From NCBI RefSeq assembly GCF_003384935.1, contig NZ_QTTQ01000009.1:744001-808000 (forward strand): DNA of 64,000 nt. Reading direction: 5' to 3'. This document shows positions 54,456 through 63,900 of this stretch, one piece after another (within the stretch, counting starts at the first letter, position 1; every line of letters begins with the position of its first letter). The DNA comes from Lutibacter oceani. Its GTDB lineage: Bacteria; Bacteroidota; Bacteroidia; Flavobacteriales; Flavobacteriaceae. Position numbers and translations under genes: made by a program. Below the pieces are notes generated by a model, which was not told where the DNA came from, ran no database searches, and worked only from the letters and a program-made list of their open reading frames with translations.

Positions 54456-54480
54456 AGCTTATAAATAAAGTTAAAAAAAA

Positions 54481-54522
54481 GTCATTCTGAACGAATATAT
54501 TTTTCGCTTCATTCAGAATGAC
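54481..54522. repeat. REP-like intergenic inverted repeat
   Basis: GTCATTCTGAACGAA (54481-54495) and TTCATTCAGAATGAC (54508-54522) form 15-bp arms with one mismatch and a 12-base loop. The GTCATTCTGA core is a familiar flavobacterial intergenic palindrome. It lies after the flotillin stop (54537) and could also act as a transcript end. Confidence 0.7.
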
Positions 54523-54536
54523 AATAAGTATTTTTT

Positions 54537-56189
54537 TTAGGATTCTTTTGTGTTAGAATCTTTTGTGTTTTTTACAGGTTTTTCAGGTGTATCGTCTTTT
54601 GAAGCAACATCCTCAACTTCTTCACCTTTTAAATAATTTGGTAACTGCATACCGGCCATATTAAACATTTCCTGAAGTGGCGGAACAGCTTTATACATTC
54701 CAGAAATAAAGTTTGAAGTAGAAGTTTTACCATCTTTACCTCCACCGTTTTCCCACACAGTAACTTTATCAATTTTAATATTTTTAATTGCCTCAGCTTG
54801 TGTTTTAACTAATTCAGGAAGTTTGTCCGCAACTAATAAAAGTACTGCATCTTTAGAATTATTTCCAGCTGCCTTTACAATTTGTTCTAAACCAAGAGCT
54901 TGTTTAGTTAAAATCTCATACATACCTTTTGCTTCAGCTTCTTTTTTCATAAAAATAGCATCTGCTTCACCTTTTGCAATACGTCTTATTTGTTCTGCTT
55001 CAGCTTCGGCATCAATTTCAATTTTTCGTTTATCAATTTGTGCAGGCACAATAATATCTGCACCTTGTTCTGCTTCTTTTCGTTTTGCTCTTGCATCTTC
55101 GGCCAATTTTTCAGCAGCATATGCTTCTTCCAACGCTTTTGCAGCTTGTACTTTTTCAGCAGCAATTGCTCTTTTTGCTGCTTCAGCTTCTCGTTCTCTT
55201 CTTAAAGCATCTGATTCTGCAATTTCAATTTTTGAAAGGTTTTCACCTTCAATTGCCTTTGCATTGGCACCGGCGGTTTTAATTCGTTCAATTTGTAATG
55301 CTTCAGCTTCCCCAATTTTTGCTTTTGCTCTTGCGTCAGCGGTTAACACTCTTTCTTTTTGGTTTGCATTTGCTTCCCCAATCATAGCTGTAGCAATTTT
55401 ATCGGCCACTTGTACACGTTCTGTTTGGTTTGCTTCAGCTTCACCAATTTTTGCTTTTGCCAATGCATCGGCAACTCGTACACGTTGGTCTTGGTGTGCC
55501 TCTGCTTCTCCAATAGATCCATCTCTAACTTTTTGAGCTACAGAAATTTTAGCATCATTAATAGCTTTTGCAGCAGCTTCTTTACCTAAAGCTTCAATAT
55601 ATCCAGATTCATCATGAATATCAGTAATATTTACGTTGATAAGTTTTAAACCAACTTTTTTTAATTCGGCTTCAACACTATGTGTAATATGTGATAAAAA
55701 TTTATCACGGTCAGAGTTAATTTCTTCAATATCCATTGAAGCAACTACTAAACGCAATTGACCAAAAATAATTTCCTGTGCTAAATCTTTTACCGCTTCT
55801 AAAGTTAAACCCAATAAACGTTCAGCTGCATTTTGCATAACACTTGGCTCGGTTGAAATACCAATTGTAAAACGTGAAGGTACATTTACCCGAATATTTT
55901 GCTTACTTAAAGCATTGGTTAAATTTACTTCAATTGACATTGGAGTTAAGTCTAAAAACTCATAATCTTGTATAATTGGCCAAATAAAGGCCGCTCCACC
56001 GTGAACACATTTTGCTGATTGACCTCCACCGGTTTTTCCATAAACAACTAAAATTCTGTCAGACGGACAACGTTTGTATCTTCTTATCATTGAAAAGAAG
56101 AATACTACAATAATAAAAATGGCAGCACCTATTAAGTAAACACCAGTTAACCCTGATTGTAATGGCAATAAAAAAGATAATAAATTCAT
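54537..56189 (-). CDS. Flotillin / SPFH-domain membrane scaffold protein (YqiK-like)
   Basis: A 550-residue protein that organises membrane microdomains. N-terminal membrane insertion helix about residues 17-35 (LIGAAIFIIVVFFFSMI), SPFH domain about 40-220 (GGAAFIWPIIQDYEFLDLTP), then a long flotillin coiled coil about 230-420 made of AEA-rich repeats (e.g. KIGEAEANQTERVQVADKIA, about 25 residues per repeat), and a C-terminal globular region. An acidic, Lys-rich tail ends the protein. It lies 8 bases after the NfeD-like gene, a known partner arrangement. Confidence 0.95.
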   Translation of the reverse strand: MNLLSFLLPLQSGLTGVYLIGAAIFIIVVFFFSMIRRYKRCPSDRILVVYGKTGGGQSAKCVHGGAAFIWPIIQDYEFLDLTPMSIEVNLTNALSKQNIRVNVPSRFTIGISTEPSVMQNAAERLLGLTLEAVKDLAQEIIFGQLRLVVASMDIEEINSDRDKFLSHITHSVEAELKKVGLKLINVNITDIHDESGYIEALGKEAAAKAINDAKISVAQKVRDGSIGEAEAHQDQRVRVADALAKAKIGEAEANQTERVQVADKIATAMIGEANANQKERVLTADARAKAKIGEAEALQIERIKTAGANAKAIEGENLSKIEIAESDALRREREAEAAKRAIAAEKVQAAKALEEAYAAEKLAEDARAKRKEAEQGADIIVPAQIDKRKIEIDAEAEAEQIRRIAKGEADAIFMKKEAEAKGMYEILTKQALGLEQIVKAAGNNSKDAVLLLVADKLPELVKTQAEAIKNIKIDKVTVWENGGGKDGKTSTSNFISGMYKAVPPLQEMFNMAGMQLPNYLKGEEVEDVASKDDTPEKPVKNTKDSNTKES

Positions 56190-56197
56190 AGTTATTT

Positions 56198-56776
56198 TTA
56201 TTTAGATATTTTTTCAACAAGTAATATTTCAGCACTCACAATTTCAGTGACTTTTACCATAGTGCCCGTTTTTAAATCCTCTTCTTCATCAGTTATTGCT
56301 TCTAATTCACGCAAACTACCTTGTACTTTTATTTGAACTTTTCCCATTTTAGAACGTTTAGCCCCAATAGGTAAATAAACTTCACAAATTACTCCAACTG
56401 CATTTTTCATTTTTAAAGTACCTGATTCAGACAGCTTGTGCATCCAATAAAATAATAATGAAGTTAAAACCATCATTATTAAACCAGCAATGGTTGAAAT
56501 AATTAATGTTGCTGTTGTAGATAAACCGTTATCAATACAAGTAACACCTGACCAACCAAAAATGGTAAAAAAAGCAACAATTCCTTTAAAAGTAAAAAAT
56601 TGAAACCCTACTCCCCCATCATCTGCTTCAAAATCGGAAGCGTCTGCCTCCATATCAGCATCTCCTCCACCTATAAAAGTTAGTATAAATATTATTAAAA
56701 AAACTATTGAGCCTACTAAGGCAATAATCCAATAAGTTTGTTCAAGAGCAGACATTTCTTCAAAAAATTCTTTCAT
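56198..56776 (-). CDS. NfeD-like membrane protein (flotillin partner)
   Basis: A 192-residue protein: three transmembrane helices (about residues 16-35, 62-82 and 88-110), an acidic loop DADMEADASDFEADDGG, and a C-terminal OB-fold region (about 118-192) with NAVGVICEVYLPIGAKRSKM and GTMVKVTEIVSAEILLVEK. NfeD-OB proteins are encoded next to flotillins and are thought to act with them. The frame is open to 56842, but Met at 56776 (MKEFFEEMSALEQTYW) is the better start, because the added residues have no family character. Confidence 0.88.
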   Translation of the reverse strand: MKEFFEEMSALEQTYWIIALVGSIVFLIIFILTFIGGGDADMEADASDFEADDGGVGFQFFTFKGIVAFFTIFGWSGVTCIDNGLSTTATLIISTIAGLIMMVLTSLLFYWMHKLSESGTLKMKNAVGVICEVYLPIGAKRSKMGKVQIKVQGSLRELEAITDEEEDLKTGTMVKVTEIVSAEILLVEKISK

Positions 56777-56900
56777 AAAGCACATTTTTAAATAAGTATC
56801 CGAATATACTAAATATTGATTGAATACTAAATTATTTATCATTCATATTTATAAGTAGTTATTTTGTATATTATGTTACGCATAAGGTGAAAAATTAATT

Positions 56901-56908
56901 TAAATTTG
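56901..56908 (+). promoter_or_regulatory. -7 promoter element of the OsmC gene
   Basis: TAAATTTG matches TAnnTTTG, 24 bases before the ATG at 56933. It overlaps the ATG-like start at 56906, which rules out the longer frame. Confidence 0.5.
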
Positions 56909-56932
56909 TCTTTTAAAAAATTAGAAATAATT

Positions 56933-57352
56933 ATGACAAATAAAATTGAAGTTAGTTGGAAAGGGCAAATGCTTTTTGAATCTGTGGCACCTGAAGGTTC
57001 GGTAATGATTGATGCTGCTGAAGAAGTTGGCGGACAGGGAAAAGGATTGCGTCCAAAAGCTATGATGTTAACATCACTGGCGGGTTGTACAGCAATGGAT
57101 GTTGCTTCATTATTAAAAAAAATGCGTGCAGAGGTTGATGATTTTAAAATTGAAGTTCAAGCGAATTTAACTGATGAACATCCAAAATTTTATGATAAAG
57201 TACATGTAATTTATAAATTTTACGGAAGCGATTTTAAAAAAGATAAAATTGAAAAATCCGTAAATCTTTCTGTTGAACGTTATTGTGGTGTTTTTGAAAT
57301 GTTCCGTCAATTTTCTGATATTTCTCACGAAATAGTTTACATAGAGCAATAA
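56933..57352 (+). CDS. OsmC/YhfA-family protein
   Basis: A 139-residue peroxidase-like protein. The two family Cys residues are present in LTSLAGCTAMDVASLLKKMR (about residue 48) and SVERYCGVFEMFRQF (about residue 119). OsmC/Ohr members reduce organic hydroperoxides, while the YhfA branch, which this resembles, is uncharacterised. The start MTNKIEVSWKGQMLFE is chosen for reasons given at the promoter. It is followed by recJ after 35 bases. Confidence 0.9.
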   Translation: MTNKIEVSWKGQMLFESVAPEGSVMIDAAEEVGGQGKGLRPKAMMLTSLAGCTAMDVASLLKKMRAEVDDFKIEVQANLTDEHPKFYDKVHVIYKFYGSDFKKDKIEKSVNLSVERYCGVFEMFRQFSDISHEIVYIEQ

Positions 57353-57363
57353 AATAATTTGAT

Positions 57364-57371
57364 TACTTTTG
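57364..57371 (+). promoter_or_regulatory. -7 promoter element of recJ
   Basis: TACTTTTG matches TAnnTTTG, 16 bases before the ATG at 57388. Confidence 0.5.
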
Positions 57372-57387
57372 GGGAAAATGCAATGCT

Positions 57388-59085
57388 ATGCGCTGGAAAG
57401 TAAAACCTGAAACAGATCCTCAAATTACATCAAAATTAGCTCAAGAATTAAATATTGATTTCACGCTGGCTAAATTATTAGTACAGCGTGGAATTGAAAC
57501 TTTTGAACAAGCCAAAGCATTTTTTCGTCCCAGTTTAGAAGATTTGCACAATCCATTTTTAATGAAAGATATGGAAAAGGCTGTGGAGCGCATTGAACTG
57601 GCAATTGCAACTAATGAAAATATCTTGGTTTATGGAGATTATGATGTTGACGGAACTACATCTGTATCACTTCTTTCTTCCTATTTAAAAACTATTTACC
57701 CAAATATTGCAACCTATATTCCTGATAGATATGAGGAAGGTTATGGTGTTTCTTATCAAGGTATTGATTTTGCAGAAGACAACAATTTCTCATTAATTAT
57801 TGCTTTAGATTGTGGAATAAAAGCCATTGATAAAGTTGCTTATGCCAAAGAAAAAGGCATCGATTTTATTATTTGTGACCATCACCGCCCTGGAAATGAA
57901 ATTCCGGCAGCTGTTGCTGTTTTAGATCCTAAACGGGCAGATTGTGATTATCCATATAAAGAATTATGTGGTTGTGGCGTTGGATTTAAATTAATTCAAG
58001 CTTTAGCAAGTAAAAAGGGAGAAACTATTAATGATTTAGTTGAATATTTAGATTTAGTTGCTACAGCAATTGCCGCAGATATTGTTCCGATAACTGGTGA
58101 AAACCGAATTTTAGCTTATTTTGGATTGCAAGTGATAAATACAAATCCAAGAACCGGTATTAAGGCAATAATTCATCAAATTGATAAAAAAGAACTCACA
58201 ATTACCGATGTTGTTTTTATAATTGCACCTAGAATTAATGCTGCCGGAAGAATAAAACACGGGAATTATGCTGTTGAATTATTAACTGAAATTGATTTTG
58301 ATACTGCCGTTAACTTTGCTTCAGAAATTGAAAAAAATAATAACGAACGAAAAGATTTAGATAAAACCATAACAAATGAAGCTTTACAACAAATTGAACA
58401 AAATACTGAACAACAGAACTTTTCAACTGTTGTTTATAGTGAAAATTGGCATAAAGGTGTTATTGGTATTGTGGCTTCTAGATTAATAGAAACCTATTAC
58501 AAACCAACTTTAGTATTTACAAAAAGTGGCGATAAATTAGCTGCATCAGCACGCTCTGTTAAAGGTTTTGATGTATATGAAGCCTTAGAACATTGTTCCG
58601 AATTTATTGAACAATTTGGTGGGCATAAATATGCTGCAGGATTAACGCTAAAAGAAGAAAATTATCAAAACTTCAAAAATAAATTTGAAGAGGTTGTTAA
58701 AAACAACTTACCTGAAGAATTAAGAACTCCTGAAATTTTAATTGATACGGAAATAAATTTATCTGAAATTACCCCAAAATTTTACAGAATCCTAAATCAA
58801 TTAGCTCCTTTTGGTCCTCAAAATTTAAAACCTGTTTTTATGACTGATGGATTACGAGATAATGGTTATGGGAAAAAAGTAGGAGCTGATGAATCGCATT
58901 TAAAATTAAGTATTATTGATGGAGTAAACCAAAACACGTACAATGCAATTGGCTTTGGTTTAGGTAGTAAATATCCACTAATTAAAAATGGAAATTCATT
59001 TAGAGCAGCTTTTAGTATTGATGAAAACCATTGGAATGGTAATATTTCACTTCAATTATTGATAAAAGATTTACAAGATGAATAG
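57388..59085 (+). CDS. recJ: Single-stranded-DNA-specific exonuclease RecJ
   Basis: A 565-residue 5'-3' ssDNA exonuclease in recombination and mismatch repair. DHH phosphoesterase motifs: ILVYGDYDVDGTTSVSLL near residue 79 (motif I), ALDCGIKAIDKV, FIICDHHRPGNEIP near residue 162 (DHH), and the DHHA1 motif EQFGGHKYAAGLTL near residue 412. C-terminal OB domain about 450-565. Length and order are normal. Confidence 0.97.
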   Translation: MRWKVKPETDPQITSKLAQELNIDFTLAKLLVQRGIETFEQAKAFFRPSLEDLHNPFLMKDMEKAVERIELAIATNENILVYGDYDVDGTTSVSLLSSYLKTIYPNIATYIPDRYEEGYGVSYQGIDFAEDNNFSLIIALDCGIKAIDKVAYAKEKGIDFIICDHHRPGNEIPAAVAVLDPKRADCDYPYKELCGCGVGFKLIQALASKKGETINDLVEYLDLVATAIAADIVPITGENRILAYFGLQVINTNPRTGIKAIIHQIDKKELTITDVVFIIAPRINAAGRIKHGNYAVELLTEIDFDTAVNFASEIEKNNNERKDLDKTITNEALQQIEQNTEQQNFSTVVYSENWHKGVIGIVASRLIETYYKPTLVFTKSGDKLAASARSVKGFDVYEALEHCSEFIEQFGGHKYAAGLTLKEENYQNFKNKFEEVVKNNLPEELRTPEILIDTEINLSEITPKFYRILNQLAPFGPQNLKPVFMTDGLRDNGYGKKVGADESHLKLSIIDGVNQNTYNAIGFGLGSKYPLIKNGNSFRAAFSIDENHWNGNISLQLLIKDLQDE

Positions 59086-59115
59086 CTTTAAATAAGGAAC
59101 TAAATCTATAGTTTT

Positions 59116-59610
59116 TTATAAATATACTTTTAAACCTAATATTACGTAATTATTAGCTGCCACACTTTTAAAATTAGTTGTTGCATTATTTAATGTTAGA
59201 ATTGCTTTTCTTTTGTTAGTTCCTGAAGAAACAAAAAATGGAATACTCGCTATGGACGTTACTCCTCCTGTTAAAAATAGTATTGCTTGGGTATCAAAGT
59301 TATCTGAAAAACCAAATGAATCTTTGTCATCACTAGAACCCCAAACAATTGCTGCAGTCATTAAAGCTGCTCCTGAACCAAGTAAAATCCAGCCTGTTTT
59401 TTGTTTATTATTTTTTTGAATTGTGTAAAAATTATACATTTCAACACCATCTAAATCTATCCTATTTTTATCAGTTTTTGCTTGTTGCACAAATACCTGA
59501 AAATTAGAAAATTCTTGTTCTGGATTATTAACTGCAAGATTAACGGATTGAGAATGTACTACTTCTACACAAAATAGTAACATTAAAAATGACGATAATA
59601 AGCGTTTCAT
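59116..59610 (-). CDS. Exported/membrane protein of unknown function
   Basis: A 164-residue protein with a signal peptide (MKRLLSSFLMLLFCVEVVHS, then QSVNLAVNN) followed by two hydrophobic segments (TGWILLGSGAALMTAAIVWG and AILFLTGGVTSIASIPFFVS) with a short loop containing SSDDKDSFGFSDNF. I do not recognise a family, though similar small exported proteins occur in flavobacteria. Its promoter region carries two palindromic sites (59657-59700). It converges with recJ. Confidence 0.75.
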   Translation of the reverse strand: MKRLLSSFLMLLFCVEVVHSQSVNLAVNNPEQEFSNFQVFVQQAKTDKNRIDLDGVEMYNFYTIQKNNKQKTGWILLGSGAALMTAAIVWGSSDDKDSFGFSDNFDTQAILFLTGGVTSIASIPFFVSSGTNKRKAILTLNNATTNFKSVAANNYVILGLKVYL

Positions 59611-59656
59611 AATCGTGAATTTTAAATATTCAAGGAAAGTTCAATAATTAATTTTC

Positions 59657-59700
59657 AATTACTGATGATTGTAATCATCAGTAATTATGATTTTAATCAT
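59657..59700. promoter_or_regulatory. Two adjacent palindromic operator-like sites
   Basis: The first is a 14-bp-arm palindrome: AATTACTGATGATT (59657-59670), a 2-base centre, then its exact complement (59673-59686). It is followed at once by ATGATT-tt-AATCAT (59687-59700). Both contain the core ATGATT-NN-AATCAT, with centres 22 bases apart (about two helix turns). They lie 47 bases upstream of the ATG at 59610. Confidence 0.6.
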
Positions 59701-59777
59701 TGTGCAGTTAATTATTTAAAAAACCTCTTGTTTAAGAAATATAAAACAGCTACTAAATTCATTTATTTAAAGAAAAA

Positions 59778-60824
59778 CTAAAACTCCTTAATCAAATACA
59801 TATACACAGGATAATGGTCGCTATAGCCACCAATAAAACCGCTGTAACCCCAGCTTCTGTATGGATATCCTTTATATTTCCCCGTTTGCGTTGTTAAATA
59901 TTGCGGGTTAAAAACCCCAACTTTATACATTTTATATGTTGAATAATCTTTTTTTGTAGTTAAAAGTGGAGATGTAAACATAATTTGATCAAACAAGTTT
60001 ATATTATCTCTATATACCAATGTATTTTCACCACGTCTAAACATATCTTCCATTGGGTTGTATATATCACCTTCTTTTACATCTTTCTTTTTAGCTTTTG
60101 TTTTTAAAACCGTTTTTAAACTTGAATTGGTGGGGTCATCATTTAAATCGCCCATAATTATAATTTTAGGATTGGGATCCGTTAGTTTTATTTTTTCTAT
60201 AATTTGAGTATTTAAATACGCAGCCTTTTCTCTTTTAAAACGGCTTTTTTCTTCACCTCCACGCCTTGAAGGCCAATGATTTACAATAACATGAATAAGT
60301 TCATCATCTAAATATCCAGACACCAATAATTGATCTCTGGTATAAATTCGCATACCATTTTCATCCCATAATTTCAATTCAAAAGTTTCATGCTGTGTTG
60401 GTCTAAAATGGTTTTCCTGATACAATAAAGCAACATCAATTCCTCTTAAATCGGGTGAATTATAATGAACAATACCATATTGTTTGTTTTTTAAAGCATC
60501 TGTGTTAATTAAATCTTCTAACACTTTTCTGTTTTCAATTTCAACAACACCTATAATTACTGGGCTATTCTTAGTATCTTTAAAACCAATTTCAGAGAGT
60601 ACTTTTGCCATATTATCCAATTTCTTTTGATAAATTACTTCTCTATTTTCTTTAATTTCCATAATTGGACTGGCTTCATCATTTTTTAGCGTGTCATTTT
60701 CCGTGTCAAATAAATTTTCTAAATTATAAAAAGCAACTGTTTTAATTTGATAATTCTTTTGGCTAAATACTGTTGTAGAAAAAGTTAAAAAAAGAAGTAA
60801 AAAAACTGCATAAGTAAGTCTCAT
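59778..60824 (-). CDS. Secreted endonuclease/exonuclease/phosphatase-family protein
   Basis: A 348-residue exported protein: signal peptide (MRLTYAVFLLLFLTFSTTVFSQ), then the EEP fold with VAFYNLENLFDTENDTL (Glu metal ligand), VIVNHWPSRRGGEEKSR (His), IIMGDLNDDPTNSS (Asp/Asn) and the terminal SDHYPVYMYLI (Asp-His). The catalytic set looks complete, so nuclease or phosphatase activity outside the cytoplasm is likely. It is divergent from a giant modular secreted protein; the two may be functionally linked. Confidence 0.9.
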   Translation of the reverse strand: MRLTYAVFLLLFLTFSTTVFSQKNYQIKTVAFYNLENLFDTENDTLKNDEASPIMEIKENREVIYQKKLDNMAKVLSEIGFKDTKNSPVIIGVVEIENRKVLEDLINTDALKNKQYGIVHYNSPDLRGIDVALLYQENHFRPTQHETFELKLWDENGMRIYTRDQLLVSGYLDDELIHVIVNHWPSRRGGEEKSRFKREKAAYLNTQIIEKIKLTDPNPKIIIMGDLNDDPTNSSLKTVLKTKAKKKDVKEGDIYNPMEDMFRRGENTLVYRDNINLFDQIMFTSPLLTTKKDYSTYKMYKVGVFNPQYLTTQTGKYKGYPYRSWGYSGFIGGYSDHYPVYMYLIKEF

Positions 60825-60943
60825 ATATGAATTTATTTAAGTGCTGCTAAGTTAATAACAAATTTTAAGCCTCAGTAAACTATTATTAACTTTAAACTAA
60901 ACTTATGTAAAATATTTATTTATAGTGATTTAATTTTTTTTGT

Positions 60944-60951
60944 TATTTTTG
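60944..60951 (+). promoter_or_regulatory. -7 promoter element of the giant modular secreted protein
   Basis: TATTTTTG matches TAnnTTTG, 27 bases before the ATG at 60979. Confidence 0.45.
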
Positions 60952-60978
60952 TTCGGTTTAAAAAATCACACCCCCATT

Positions 60979-63900
60979 ATGTTTAAAAATCTTCTTCTTG
61001 GAATAGTACTAATATGTTCTTTTTTTACTGGGTATGGGCAGACTTTAAGTGCTGGTGATATTGCTTTTGTTCAATATAATGCCGATAATACTGATGATTT
61101 TTCATTTTTAACTTTAAAAGATATTCCAGCAGGTGAGATAATTTATTTTACAGATGATGAGGAAAATCTAGATGGAAATGAAGGTACAATTGCTTGGACA
61201 TCTCCAGCTGGAGGTGTTTCATGCGGTACAGTAGTGACAATCACAACTTCACCTAGTACAACTTTAGGTTCTGTTTCAGAAACAAATGATTTAAATTTTG
61301 GAGGAAGTGGAGATTCTATTTTAGCTTATCAAGGTTCAACTGGTTCTCCAACATTTATTGCAGCACTTCATAACGATGGGAGTGCAGATACATGGGGAGG
61401 AACATTAGGTGGTAATTTACCAACTGGCTTAACTGATGGTGCTACGGCTGTAGCTATAGCAGAAATAGACAATGCCGCATATAATGGAACATTAACTGGA
61501 ACTAAATCAACAATATTAGCTGCAATTAATAATTCTGGTAATTGGTCAGGAAGCAATACTGTTAATCAAACATTTTCAGGAACTTTTGTAATCTCAGATT
61601 GCGCAGCAGCATCTCCAACAATAACAGTATCTCCAACCTCATTAACAGGTTTAGATTATGTTTTTGGTTCAGGCCCTTCTGCCGAGCAAACTTTTACAGC
61701 TTCTGGAACTGATTTAGTAAATAATGTAACAGGAAATATTACACTTACAGCACCTAGTAATTTTGAAATATCTACCACTTCTGGGAGTGGTTTTAGCGGT
61801 TCAATAACATTAACGCAATCGGGAGGCGTTGTAGCATCAACTACAATATACGTTAGGTTAGCTTCAGGATTAGCAATTAGCACTTATGGTCCAAGTAATA
61901 TTACAGCTGATAGTTCTGGAGCAACGACACAAAATGTTTCAGTAAGTGGAGAAGTAACTGCACCTACAGCAACTTGTGATGAGTTATTTATTTCAGAATA
62001 TATTGAAGGGTCTTCAAATAATAAATTTATAGAAATTTACAATCCTACGGGGTCTTCAATCAATCTTACAGGTTATAGTATTGTTTTATACACCAATGGA
62101 AGCAGTTCTGCAAGCACTTCTATAAATCTTTCCGGTTCAATCGCAGCAAATGATGTATTTGTATTAGAAAACTCTAGTGAAACATTGGGTGTAGCGGCCG
62201 ACCAAAGCTCAGGTTCATTAACTTTTAATGGTGATGATGCTGTATCATTGGAAAAATCTGGGAGTATAATTGATGTGATAGGGCAAATAGGAACAGATCC
62301 AGGGTCCGAATGGGTTGGAACAACTTGCACACAAGGTACAGCAGATGGAACTTTAGTTAGAAATGCTTCAGTACAAAGTGGAGATTCTGACGGAAGTAAC
62401 AGTTTTAATCCAGATACAGAATGGACTTGTTATAATCAAGATAATGTTTCAAACTTAGGAAGCCATACAAGTAATTGCGCATCAACAACACCAACAATAA
62501 ATGTTAGCGCAGATGCCGTTTCTTTATTAAATTACACGTTTGGTTCCGGACCATCTGCAGCACAATCTTTTAGTGTTGAAGGATTGGATTTAACTACTGA
62601 TATAACTATAACGGCACCAACAAATTTTGAAATATCTACAAGTTCAGGTAGTGGTTTTGGAAGTTCTCTTACCTTAACACAAACTGGAGGAACTGTTGCA
62701 TCAACTACAATTTATGTGCGTTTAGCAGCTGGTTTGGCAATTAATTCATATACTGGAGATTTAGATGCAACCAGTACAGGTGCAACTACTAAAAATGTTA
62801 CTTTTAATGGTGATGTTTTATGTATAGCAGCGCATACTATCACAAGTTTTACACCAGCATCTGGACCTATTGGAACAGAGGTTACAATAACTGGTACAGG
62901 TTTTACAGCGAGTTCAACTGTAGAATTTGACGGAAATGCTGCAACAGTAACTTATGTAAATGCAACTACATTAATTGCAGAAGTACCTGCAGGTACCGTT
63001 TCAAATTATATAAAAGTAACAGAATCTGGTTGCGATTTAAATTCAACTTCAAATTTTACTATTATTTCAGATAATGGTTGTGTTGGAGGTAGTATACCAG
63101 CTGGATGGACAGATTTAATGTTTACTGGTGTTTATGATGATGAAATATTAAGTTGTCATTATATCGAACTATTTAATCCAACATCTTCAGATATAGATTT
63201 GTCTAATTATACTTTTGGATTTGATAATAACTTCACTTTTCCATCTGTAGTACCAGTTACAGGTTTTACAGGTTTAGTAACATTAACTGGAACAATTCCA
63301 GCAGAAAGTACATTTATGGTTCAGGTAACAACTATTTCCGGAGGATGTACGTCTTGCCCTACGATAACGCCTGATTATACTGTTGTGGGAAGTATTGGTT
63401 TAAACGTAGATGATAGATTAGTTTTAGTTGAAAGTTATGGCACTGGTTCTGCTACAGCTATTGATGTTTGGCAAAACCATTCATCAGAATTAGCCGATCC
63501 TCTTTTTGATAAAGGTTACGTATTTGCCAGAGATATTAGTGCAACGGCACCTTCAACAGCATTTAACTTATCTGATTGGACTTATGATGGAACTGAGGAT
63601 TGTTTTGGTTTTGCTATTTCTTCAGCAGTATTACCAACAATAAATACACAACCAACAGATGTAACAACTTGCAATGCTGCTTCCTTTACAGTTGGTGCAA
63701 CAGCAGGAAACGGGGGCACCTTAAGCTATCAATGGAAATATAATGATGGCTCATCAACTGGTTGGACAAATGTTACAAGTGCTACTTTTTCTCCTGGAAC
63801 AGTAACAGGTGAAATGGATACTAATTTAGTTATTTCAGGATATGACGCAAATGGTTACCAATTTTATTGTGAAGTAACCGAAGATTTGTCTTGTTCAGTT

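Noticed and set aside
54823-55536. 237-residue forward-strand frame opposite the flotillin gene
   Set aside because: It is the complement of the AEA-rich flotillin coiled coil; its Ser/Ala/Phe-rich sequence is a codon artefact and the flotillin frame is clearly the real one.
61368-62330. Short reverse-strand frames under the right-hand giant protein
   Set aside because: They lie opposite a continuous forward coding frame of 1007 codons with a signal peptide and recognisable domains.
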